A stretch of 64,000 nucleotides of DNA from positions 1 through 64,000 of the forward strand of contig JAEUWP010000523.1 of NCBI GenBank assembly GCA_018524725.1, in the 5' to 3' direction. A model generated the notes under the pieces. It was not told the origin of the DNA. It searched no databases and saw only the letters and a program-made list of their open reading frames with translations. Made by a program: the position numbers and the translations under genes. This stretch comes from Podaxis mareebaensis (Eukaryota > Basidiomycota > Agaricomycetes > Agaricales > Agaricaceae). Positions 49,189 through 60,167 of the stretch are shown one piece after another (the stretch's first letter is position 1; every line of letters begins with the position of its first letter).

Positions 49189-52100
49189 ATGGCTTCTGTG
49201 TACCTCCGAAAGATCCCTTTGTTCATGAACATCCTGTGGAGCTTCATATCATCAAGGCGCTTCTTGGCCCGAACACTCTCAACCATCCTTTGTTCCGTCT
49301 TCGTCGTTGTACGCCCCTTTTCCCATTTTGGGGGGCAATCAGCGTATCTCGCCATCACAGTCAAGGAGCTCGTCTTTTCAGCTCAGGAAAATCTACCCCA
49401 ACAAATCGAAGCCACTTTTCTACACCTGGTCGGTGGTCTCACAGGGATTGCCCTCTCATCGTTTGGCAAATTTCTCGCTTCTTTAGCTTATAACAAGACT
49501 GGAGACACCCCCTTGACACGGTGTATTCCAGCACTAACCCTCGCTATCATCTGTTTCTCTGGTATCTATCAACTCCCTTTTCCTATCTTCTTACTGACAT
49601 TCATCTGGTCCTTTCAATCTAGCCGGCTTGCTCAAAAGCCGACTTCCTCGATTAACGCTTGCCAGTCGTATTGCGTGTTTTGTTTCTATCTGGCTTCTAA
49701 CCTTTGACATTGGCTCTCAGCAGGTAAGCCTTCAACCACAGGTCCAGGGCTCTCGTTCGTTTCTGATCTTGTACCTCATAGCGTATTCGTGAGCGTGCTA
49801 TTGGATTCATCTGGATCGTCATAGCTGCTGCAATAACTTCCCTGTTCTCCTGTATGATCCTCTTGAGATGGTCCTCTACTCATTTCGCAATCGAACTCGC
49901 CAAAGCTTTCTCCGAGCTGCGTGCCTGTTTGCAGAGCAGCTTGGAAGAACACACTGCCGATAATTCTTCCGAGAAAATTCAGAACCAAGGTTATATCGCA
50001 TCCGCTGAGCTGCTGAAGCGTTCCGTTTCCCTGGATACCTTATATCAACAAGCATCTTTTGAGCTGCGTGTTGGTCGCGTGAGCGGTATGTTTATCCCAC
50101 TCCGATACATTATCGTTCGCTGATCTTTCAAATTAGTCAAGTCCTTGAAACCCCTAATCACGACTGTCGAGGTAAGCATAAAATCAAAATCTGATATCTA
50201 CTTACGACCTATTCTGCCATATCGCCTCCAGCATTTGCGCCGGATCCTCTCTCGCCGCTTAGCTATTCCCCAGCTCTCCTCGGATGATGAACCTGAAGAA
50301 GCTAGTGTCGTCGAGGCTTTCCACAAACCCGCGCTAGAGCTGGGTGCCGCTCTCTTGCAGTCTATGCAAGTCATCGAGGAACAAGTCATTGTTTGCTATC
50401 ACACCTCTCTATCACCAGCACCGAATCAGAAACCGGATATTGCCGCCTTTCAAAAGCGATTAACCCAGGCTGTGAACGTAGCCAGGGAGCATCTCCAAGA
50501 AATTTGTGATGACCTTGATGCTCAGAAGCGGATGTCATCAGGCGATGTCCACCTTCCAAGCAAGGTATTCGACTCGTGTGCTTGTATGATATTTTTACTT
50601 CAGGTGAGCTAATTTCTCGGGCCGTTAATAGATTCAACTCAGATTTCATGATATAGATGGCCCAAGAGATACAATCTGGTCTTCATGTAATACAAGAAAT
50701 CAGGGCCTGCTACGACGAATCCAAGCCTCGTCTATGGTATCCTCGCGTTTCGCTCGCCTGGCTCGGGGTCACACCAACGATGGTATCCTTCGATGAAGGA
50801 GGGACATTCCTCGACGAAAGCCTCCCAGATGAACCAAATCTCTTGTCCGAGCGCGAAGCGCTCCAAGGCATTGCTGAAAGGACCTACAGCGAAGATCAGG
50901 ATGATGATTACGTCAAACGTCTCACAACTAAGAAACCTCGCATCATAGGCCGGCCTTTTTCTGCCAGATGGTTCAGGTCCTTGATTTACTCAACCTGGAA
51001 CCATCCCAAGGCTCTGAGGGCCCGACTGCGGCTTTCGAGGCTTCTGAAATCTTTGGAGGGGTCGCCTCACCTAAGGCATGCGTTTAAAAACGCTGCGGGT
51101 GTCGCTTTATTGGGTCTGCCCGCCTTTTTGGCGAGCGATACCTCAGGTGCATTCTTACCTACTTGCAGCATATATATTGTCTGACATAGCACAACATAGG
51201 CCGCCGGTGGTTCCTATCGTCGTATGGACAATGGATGATCATCTCTTATGTCTGGGTTCTTGAGACAAATACAGGTGCTACCGTGCGTCCTTGGATACTA
51301 CTTGACGATATAAGGCTTATCTAAGGCTGGCACAGTATCGAGTTGGCTATCTTCGTCTCGTGGGTGTCTCCCAGTCCCTGAAATAGATCGAGACCTAACG
51401 ACATCAGTGCGGCACTGTTCTTGGAGTAATCTACGCATACGTTGTATGTCATCTGTGTACGCGATAACTCAGAGTCACCAGCTGAAACGTCTATAGGCTT
51501 CACTGTTCTGCAAATCTAATCCGTATGCATTGGTCGTAATGATGACGGTACGGCCTACTCTGAGGGTTGTATCACTTGTACTGATGGTGATAAATAAGTT
51601 GGCAGAATTACCCATCAGTTGGATTATCATGAATACTACTTTCTCTCCAATGGGAACTGTCGCGTACGTCGGCCACATTACCCGTTCACTAGATACCACC
51701 ATCTCATGTCCTGTTTTCTGTAGTGCCGTAACATTGCCTCCTATCCTTTTCACGCCATACTTCCAACCTCATTGGGAGGTTCACACTTGGAGTGAGCCCT
51801 TAATCATCTCATTTCTTACCTTCTCCAAAACTAACGCTCTCTTCAGGATTAGCGCTTTGGCGTGCTGCTCTAATCTCCGCTGGTATCATTGCGGCCCTGC
51901 TAGCGAACAGCCTGTTGTTCCCTAGGCACTGCCGTGTGAGTATTGCTTTTGCGTTCTTGATCAATGATTCTTACCCGTTGCAGGTGCTTTTTCTCAACAA
52001 TGTCTGTCGGACGTTGGGATTATCGAACCAGCTCTTTATGAACATGAGCAGGCATGTGATACTTTGATATTGGAGTATTTATTACCGACAGAGGCTTTCA

Positions 52101-52892
52101 GGGACTTATTTCATCACACCCATGCCTCGGCGGTCCACAGAAAGCGGAACTACAAACTCGAACGTGAAATACGTAGTTCTCTGCACAGTGAGTTACCCCG
52201 GCTTTGCTCGGACATATATCTAGTGCTGAACGCCGTCATAGGGCTTGCTATTTTACTCAAAACCATGGATGATGAGGCAAGCCTTGTACCTGTGCGTAAA
52301 ACGACTGCCTCAGTGGCTACCATGCTGATCAAGGATGAAGAAACCAATGCAGCGCTATCGACAAATCTTGAACGTTCTACATCAACTCTCTAATCTGTTA
52401 ACCAGTCTGCGCAAAGTTGGTCAACACATACCAAAAAAAGAGGTAGTAGCAGCGGTTGCACCTCAAAGGCGCGAACTGGTCTGTGTTTAAAGGCCACCAT
52501 TTCGCTATCTTGACGACACGTTCTCATCCATCTGATAGGTGTCTTGTATCTGCATCGGCTTATTTGCTTCTGAACAAGTCTTCCGGGCCCGCCAACCGCT
52601 TCCGCAGTTTCTGCCTTCCTCGCGCATGGCGTTCATGGCACTGGAACGTGAGGTAGAGGAACAAATTCTGCAGTCACCCCAAAACGAGCACGAGTCGCTT
52701 GGTTTGTCGCTAATCTATGTATTTGCAGAGTTGGATCTGTTAGCCGAGTTGGTTGATACGATGGATGAGCTGGTGGAGCTCACTCGGCAACTGTTCGGGA
52801 CATCTTCCTGGTTGCATCAGCTGAACCCGACGCCGATGCAAACGTCTGGAATGACAAGCGTGCACGACGGGTCTATGATACATATTGTGTAA
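49189..52892 (+). CDS. FUSC/ArAE-type integral membrane protein with DUF2421-like tail
   Basis: Large multi-pass protein of the aromatic acid exporter-like superfamily, probably in plasma or vacuolar membrane. The N-terminal block has several hydrophobic helices (RTLSTILCSVFVVVRPFSH, CIPALTLAIICFSGIY, FIWIVIAAAITSLFSCMI), followed by a long soluble helical region (QAVNVAREHLQEICDDLD). A second set of helices starts KNAAGVALLGLPAFLA and QWMIISYVWVLETNTGA, then GYLRL joined to CGTVLGVIYAYV, NPYALVVMMTLAELPISWII, and MNTTFSPMGTVA. The C-terminal tail (LILEYLLPTEAFRDLF, VEEQILQSPQNEHESLG) ends GSMIHIV. The region 51180-52050 looks broken in single frames but short introns restore it. Transport substrate is unknown. 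It sits between the myosin and formin genes. Confidence 0.8.
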
Positions 52893-53077
52893 AGTGGTTA
52901 GGAGAGCGTGTGAAATTTATGTACGTATTTGGAAGGCGGCAGTGGGTGCCATACAACGGCTAGTTGGATTGGAAGACGAGCAACGACAACGATACCTTTC
53001 CCTGTGTCTTGTACATTAGCCTTACCTTGCCTCTCAGAGGCTTTCTTTCTATTCCCTAATTCCCCCCTTCATTCTCC

Positions 53078-56000
53078 ATGGACACAATATTCAGCCGCAA
53101 GAAAACTCGCCAGCGACAATCCTCTGTCTCTGGACAGGACTTGGGCGAGCGATCAGTCCCATATGACAAGCTAGCGGCACCTATCCGTTCTCCTATACCC
53201 GTCACTACCATAAACCAAGGAATCAAAGGAATCTCTGCTCCAAACACCAACCCATCCCTCACAGATGGCGGCACAGAACTCAACTTCTTCACAATGCAGA
53301 AGCAGAAACGAGACCGGGAACGACTCTACGACCAATACACCCCAAATCGACGACCGGGCTCTTCCACAAATTCCACATCATCAACCGCAGACTCATCCAC
53401 ACTCTATGAGGAATCCAATACACCTACTCCCTCTTCTCGTTATACCAGAACACACGCTGCCCGAACACACCGCAGTGAATCGTCCTTCTCTGGCCGCAGT
53501 CCCAACTCCGCAGACTTCGGGCAGTATCCTTCGTCCAGCGATCCTCCGAACACACCCTCACGACCATCCTCAGGGATGACCACAAAGTCCGACAATAACC
53601 GCAACTCTCGTTACACCGCTTCCCTTTCTTCCGAAGGAGGGTCCCACCATACATCTCTATCCCAGCTATACCATCGACACCACGGCACTAGCGATACGTT
53701 TTATTTCCCCCGTCCAGAAACTGATGCTGAAATTGAAGCCTTGTTCGAAAATGTCAAACGTACGAGAGACTTCCCCAACTTGCCGCGCGACTTGACGATT
53801 GATCAAAAATGGCATTTGGTGTATAACGATGAGCACATTCGGTGGGATAAAGAGAGGCAGAAGGAAGAGCAGTCAAAGAAGCAGAAAGAGTCAGGTCAAC
53901 CGGGTGCTGTTATACCAGATTCACCTGAATGGTACCTCAAGAAGTTTGTAGAGAAGACAATCACAGCAAAGCAGGTCCAGAGTCTGGGCGTTTCACTACG
54001 AAGTAATGAGATGAGGTATGTCCCAGTTTACCTATGTCCTAATTGGTCTCACTCGCTGCAGCTGGGTCAAGTCCTTCGTGTCGATGCAAGGTGCTTCTGT
54101 CCTCGCCCAAACGTTAGCGCAAATCAGTCGCAAAGGGCCTGCCAGACGCGAGACCGATATCGCTCTGGAGTATGAAATCATCAAGGTCCTACGAAATTTA
54201 TTCAACAACTCGGTGAGTTTAAGACCACTACATTATAGATCACTCATAATAATGCATACTACAGTTTGCTGCAAACGAAGCACTGTCACATCCTCAAATA
54301 GTCACCCAAATTGCTTCATCGCTCAACACACCCCATATACCTTCTCGTAAATCCATTCTCGAAATCCTCGTCCTGTTCATCTATATCGACGGATTACCGC
54401 TCGTCATTTCTGCTCTGGAATCCCTCAGTCAGGCAAATAGCGAGGGGACGGGGTGCTACGACTATTGGTTCAAGTCGTTGCAGTTATCACTATCGGGGAG
54501 GGGGAAAATGGGCAGCCTGGTAGGCGCGAGTGAGGATGTGAAAAGGGCGGGACTTGATAGTTCATTGAACGAATATACTGTGAGTATACGACTATTCATC
54601 TTCCCGATTTCTTCGCCTGACAGTTAATGTAGATTACCAATTTCTTCATCATCACTTGCATACTCAGATATCTGGATGACCTAGACTTGCGGGTGCACCA
54701 TAGAGCTCAAATGGAGACAGCAGGTCTCAAGAATATTCTCGCACTGTGCGAGAACTTCGGTGTACCAGATGTTACTGCACAAGTTAATGCTTTGCGAAAG
54801 CTACTTGCAGAGGATGAACAACAACTGCGGGATCGTCTGGACCAGCAAATTCTTGGTAGCTTCACCGAGCCGCAAGACGTCTACAATGCGATATTTGCCA
54901 AGATTAAAGACACCAAAGCTCAGGACCATTTCCTTTCGATGATGCAACACCTACTCCTCATCCGAGAAGAAGGTCAACCGATGGTGCATTACTACCAGTT
55001 CTTGGATTCACTCGTTACGGACGTCGTTATGGATAAGAAGCTTCTGGGAGCCGAACAGCGGTTTGGCCACTCCGTGGAACGGATTATTGCACAATTCAAC
55101 GAAGCAGATCGGTTGCAGGCTGTAGAACTCGAGGCGGCCGAGGCAAAAGCTTTGGCGGTACGGCTCAAATTGGAAAAGGAAGCCCTGGAGGATGAGGTCG
55201 CACAGGGACAGGACGGGCTCGTTGGGAACCTGAAGATTCAGTTAGTGCAAATGGAAGAGAAGCTGAAGAACTCGAGGGAGACTGCCTCGCGGCTGCAGGG
55301 GCAATTGGAGACGCAAAAGGTTGCCTATGAGGAACGCATTGCGCAGCTGGAGGCGCAGATCATGGAATTGTTTAGAATGCTGAAAGAAGTGGGGGTAGAG
55401 ACTATTCTTGATCGCGGGACGGTGGACCAGAAAACCTTCATCCAGACATTGGAGAAAACCTTTCAGAGGCATCGCACTATCAGTATCCTGGAAGGCCGTG
55501 CTCGGAAAAAGAGATCTGGAGTCAACGGAACAGCCGAGGATGATGATGAAGGAGAAGACGACGATCCAGATAGTACCCCTGGCAAGACAAGTTTGCGTCG
55601 TTCAAGGCCACCGGGAAGCATGGGCAAACGGAACCCATCCAAAAGTGCTCGGCAGATGGGCAAGATTGTTGATGAGAATGGGAGAGTGTCGCAATTTATG
55701 GACGCAGAGGAGGCGGATGCCCAGGAGCAAATACAACAACAAATGGTCGCTGGCGCGAAAATGGTGCGGTTTAAACATTTATTTTCCGAACAAGCGGCTG
55801 ACCAGAAACTCAGTATTCTCCACAGACGGGCACGCTCAATAGCGTACGGAGCATTAGAGGTTCTCCCCGTCGTACTGATAAACCTGCTCTCTTTGAAACT
55901 CCCTCTAAAACGCCCACCCTTTTACCTCCCAGACCGGAAGATGCTAGCATCGGCGGCACGGATCGTTCCTCTTCTCCTGGGCCTCATGATGATGATAGTG

Positions 56001-58451
56001 ACGTTCCACAATCCAATAAGAGTGGCCTCACGAATGGTACTGACGACACACAACCAACTTCTACCGCCACCGATGACATTGAATCCGCAGCGCCTGGCTC
56101 TTTTACTGAACAGCTGCAAAAGCACCTACGTTCCAGGGGTAAACCTTTACCTCCTATCAACGATAGCCCTGCTCCCGAAGCTTCAAAACCTTTACCGGAA
56201 GTGTCTATTGCAGACGCTTCAGGTGCAGATGCACCACCGCCACCTCCCCCTCCACCACCTCCCCCTCCTCCGCCCCCGCCCCCGCCACCGCCGTCCGGGG
56301 GGCCCCCGCCTCCCCCGCCTCCCCCACCACCACCCCCTCCAGGTTTCAAGGCACCTTTGCCAACTTCTTCTGGGACGTCACCTTCACCACCTCCTCCACC
56401 ACCTCCTCCTATGTCTCGTCCAGGCTCAAACCCAAGCACCGCTCCCAACTCCGCCCGCGCCTCTTTCTTGGGTTCCAATCTCAGCGCCTTACGCAAAGAG
56501 ATGCCTCTTACACCCAGCATCAAGATGAAGCAATTGCAATGGGATAAACTTCCGCAGCAGCAGGTCTCAAAGACATTGTGGAAGGATGACGAGCCCGAGA
56601 AGGAGAGGGAAATGCTGGAGAAGCTCAAGATGGATGGTGTATGGAATGAAATGGAGGAGGACTTTAAGGCGAAGCAGTTGGTTATCAACTTGATGGCAAG
56701 GCAGAAACGGGCGGAATTGAAGAGCGTGTTAGATCAACAGACTAGGAAGCGTGTTGGTTGGTGCACGTTTGTTTGGTATGACCTTCGGAGATGACTGATT
56801 AGTTGTCCTCAGAAATTCTTATCCAACGTGTCAGAAGACTCGAACCGGAAGAGGTTGCACAGCGCATACAGCAATTCGACCAGGAAATCTGCACAGCCGG
56901 GTTCCTCAGCGAATTGAAGCCCATCTTGCCTTCACCAGAACAAGTTGGTAAACTCAGCGTGTACCGTAGTGCACCTCCAGAAGAGCTCGCCGATCTGCAT
57001 CCTTCCGATCGTCTGATGGTCAGGCTGATCCAGATTGACCGTCTTGGACCTCGGATAGAGGGTATGTTGTACAAGGTTGCGTTTGACGAGACTTGGGGGT
57101 TATTAGATGATGTAAGTTTTGTCTTCTGCTGACTACGTTGGTGAGCTAATATAGGTGAATTTAGGGTGCCAGGAAGCTGGTTGAAGCCGGAAAGGCTCTC
57201 CTTGACGCTAAACAATTCAAGGAGCTACTCAGTGTAAGTTCGATCATCTTGGGGTATCTTCATATTACTAACTGTAGGGTAGCTAATCCTTCTCATTGGT
57301 AACTATATGAACGGGTCAGGTATAAAGGGTGGTGCTTTTGGTTTCCGAGTCAGCAGCATCAACAAGGTGAGTAATGGTTTTGAACAAGTTAGACCTATGT
57401 TAACTGGATTTTGGCAATAGTTGGTGGACACTAAGTCAGTCAACAATACTACACTGCTACACTTCCTGGAAAAGACGGTCTCGAAACATTTCCCTGACAT
57501 GGAAGAATTCTTGAACGAATTAGATAAACCCGCTGAGGCATATCGGGGTGGGTATATAGGCCCTGCTCTCAACAAAGTAGGCTAAAAAGACTTTCCAGTG
57601 AATTTACAAGATGTCCGAAAGGGCTTGTCAGAGCTGCGGGACGGCCTCAAGCGCATTCGCACTGAGCTTGCAGAGCACTTTGCTGATCCTGAGACAAACG
57701 ACAAATATGGAACGCAGATGTGGACGTTCGTCGGAAGGGCAACGGAACAGGTGGAGGATCTCATGGATGACGTCCGCAACGCCGAGGCCACGTTTAACGA
57801 GGCGATCAGTTACTATGGTGAAGAAGACAAGAATATGTCATCATCCGAATTTTATGGGATCTTCAAGACGTTCGTCACTTCTTACCGGGTATGCATGCGA
57901 CGCTGTATTCGACCACATATATGCTAACAAAAAATGTTCAGAAATGTAAAGCAGACAACCAGGCTGCTCTGGAAGAAAAGTTGGCAATCGAAAAGCGCAA
58001 GCAAGCCATGGAAGAGAGCAAGGCACAACGCCAGAAAGCCATGGAGTCGTCAGCCATCGACGAAGAGTCAAACGCCGTTCTCGACAACCTGCTACAAATG
58101 CTCCGGAATGGCGAGTCCATTCGCAGGGGCAAGAAACCCAGCCGTCAAGACAGGCCACGCCCATCTATACCAGTTACCCTCAACTTGGAGAACGGAAACC
58201 AGACAGGAGATGCTGCAGATGTTGCTCGGGATATGTTGGCACGACTACAGTCGGATGGCTTTGTCACGCCTCCTTCACCACTACCCCCGCCAGCGTCTTC
58301 TCAGAGACGGGAACGACGGAGAAGGGAAAGGCCTTCGCTGCACGGTGAGCGGGAAATACCCCCGTCGCCACTATCGATCGAGATACTGGATATCAACGAG
58401 GAGTCCGCCTCGGAAGCCCAAGCTTCAGACGAGCCGGTTCCACCCTCATAG
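53078..58451 (+). CDS. BNI1: Formin (Bni1/SepA type)
   Basis: Rho-regulated actin nucleator and elongation factor for polarised growth and septation. The N-terminus is disordered, Ser/Thr-rich (MDTIFSRKKTRQRQSSVSG). The GTPase-binding/FH3 region follows: KWHLVYNDEHIRWDKERQ, SPEWYLKKFVEKTITAKQ, NFFIITCILRYLDDLDL, VHYYQFLDSLVTDVVMDKK. A coiled coil precedes the FH1 domain, which has runs of 20, 13 and 8 prolines. FH2 blocks are MKQLQWDKLPQQQVSKTLW, KRAELKSVLDQQTRKR, RIQQFDQEICTAGFLSEL, FGFRVSSINKLVDTKS and LLHFLEKTVSKHFPDM. The tail is basic (RRERRRRERP) and ends SDEPVPPS. A 50-nt intron just after 55761 corrects an apparent frameshift upstream of FH1. Whether a DAD is present is unclear. Confidence 0.95.
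56234..56341 (+). repeat. FH1 polyproline codon repeat
   Basis: Twenty consecutive Pro codons, then Ser-Gly-Gly, then thirteen more Pro codons inside the formin FH1 region. All four Pro codons are mixed, so this is a protein-level repeat rather than a pure microsatellite. The tract is C-rich on the plus strand, so copy number may vary between strains and sequencing or assembly errors are possible. FH1 prolines bind profilin-actin. Confidence 0.85.
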
Positions 58452-58773
58452 TGATACTTTCCGCCGCTGGTTGGCGTACATCGAGTCAAGTTGTTATGTA
58501 GATTTATATTATTTGTATTGCATTTGCTCTGTCCATCCACGCATCTAGTCATTACTCTAGCAGACATTTCTTAACACGGACTAACTCTCACGATCTGAAG
58601 CTCATCTGAGGGCTGTTGGCATGACTGCGAATGATTGCTGTGGAGTGCCAAGTACATAACAAAGTCTTGGCTGGCGGCGACGTTTGTCCACTTCGTTTTC
58701 CGACTCCCTTCATCTTTCCCCCCTCTACACTCCTACTACACGCCTCGTACTGTATCCCAGTCACTCCTTACAT
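58452..58773. other. Intergenic between formin and PEBP genes
   Basis: A 322-bp gap between two plus-strand genes. It should hold the formin 3' UTR and the PEBP promoter. The last 60 bp before the PEBP start are CT-rich. No RNA gene is visible. Confidence 0.5.
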
Positions 58774-59922
58774 CATGCGTTCCTGGGCTCTGCTTGCTTC
58801 CGTCGTCTTGCCTCTCGTCGCCGCTCAGTCCAGCAGCGATACTAATATTGGGCTCAGTGCCATCAAGGCTCATTTCAACCAGTCGCGCATAGTCCCCGAC
58901 TTTTTGTCTACCTTCGAACCCAAAGCCCTCCTTGACATCAACTATGGTACGTTCACACTGATTATACAGAACAGAAAAAATGTGCAACTTAACGTGGCAA
59001 CAGGTGCAGGAAACATTCAACCAGGCCAACTATTCACTAAAGAGCGTGCGTTGTCTCTCCCCTATCTACCGCATATATAGACCGCACCCTGACATCAACA
59101 TAGAGGTCGGCTCTGCGCCCACGTTGACCGTTAAAGGCTCTACCGCCTTGGACGGTGAATATGTGCTCGCTATGATGGACGCGGACGTCCCCAACTCCCA
59201 ACTTCCCGAGGGTACCAATCGGCACTGGCTGCTGTACAATGTCACTGTTGGCCAAGGTCAGCACAATATCGTTATTTAATCCCCCCTCTTTCACTTGTTC
59301 ATCTGGGCCCTTTGCAACAGACTCGACCATCAACAACGCGACCGCCACGGCCATCACACGCTACTTTGGCCCTTGGCCTGCGGCAGGCTCTGGTCCTCAC
59401 CGGTTAGTCCAGCAGCCCCCTCGAGCATGGATAATACTTATATCTCGTTTCTAGCTATGTTGTCCTCCTCTACGCTCAAACCTCTAATTTTGCTGCACCC
59501 GCTGAGTTCTCTCAGCCTGGCTTGGAAGTAGCTCCTATGGATTGGAACGCTTTTGTCACAGTAAGCCACCGTTTCTTATCTTTTTTTCTGGTCACCATTT
59601 GACACAACCTCTCACGTAGAACTCTCGTCTTGGTGACCTCGTCGCAGTAAGTGGCACGTTTTCGGATCCTTGCCACTTGTACTAATTTCTGGATAGGCCA
59701 ACTACATCCAAGTCGAAGAAGGAACAGCAACTGCCTCGATCCTCTCCACCGCACCAGTCGTTACATCTACATTGGCTGTCTCCTCGACTGCTTCCGGCTC
59801 GGCACCTGCTAGCTCCTCCACTAGTGCTAACAACAATGAACCTAACGGTGCCAGGAGCTTGAGCATCCATATCCCCATATCTGTGGGCTTGACTGCTCTC
59901 ATTGCCTTCTTCATGGCTTAAC
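58774..59922 (+). CDS. Secreted, GPI-anchored PEBP-like protein
   Basis: Phosphatidylethanolamine-binding protein fold in a secretory-pathway form. The N-terminus MRSWALLASVVLPLVAAQ is a signal peptide. The PEBP blocks are VLAMMDADVPNSQLPEGTNR and RHWLLYNVTVGQ, then FGPWPAAGSGPHRYVVLLYAQ; the GPHRY and DxDxP elements match the family ligand pocket. N-glycosylation sequons are present (NVT, NAT). After the domain comes a Ser/Thr/Ala-rich stalk (TASILSTAPVVTSTLAVSST) and a terminal hydrophobic segment (ISVGLTALIAFFMA), typical of GPI attachment. There are six or so introns; the stop is at 59922. Such proteins are common in fungi and usually lack a defined function. Ligand and role are unknown. 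Confidence 0.87.
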
Positions 59923-60167
59923 CAGCGTCACCATCGTTCATCTGTCCTTCATTAATACCACTGGGCTTGTTAGTAATGGACTAATATATTTTGGGTAGTC
60001 TGAAATATCCACACAAAGTGAGGTCTCGCGGCAGCACAGGACAATAGTTCTGAAGACCCAAAACCACTGTATTAAAACGAATAGGCGAAAACGAAGGGTG
60101 ACATATACAAAACAAGGACAGAGATGTGAGCCAAACAATAAATAAACTATTGAAATACTGAGATTCT

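Noticed and set aside
51180..52050. Possible decay of the FUSC-like gene, with no long frame
   Set aside because: Short introns join GYLRL to CGTVLGVIYAYV and MMT to LAELPISWII; conserved membrane segments are all recovered.
55755..56210. Apparent frameshift in the formin before FH1
   Set aside because: A 50-nt intron (GTGCGG...CTCAG) after the codon ending at 55761 puts the sequence back in frame, so the gene looks intact.
55984..56688. Minus-strand open frame with very long glycine runs
   Set aside because: It is the exact antisense of the formin polyproline FH1 region; glycine runs are the complement of proline codons.
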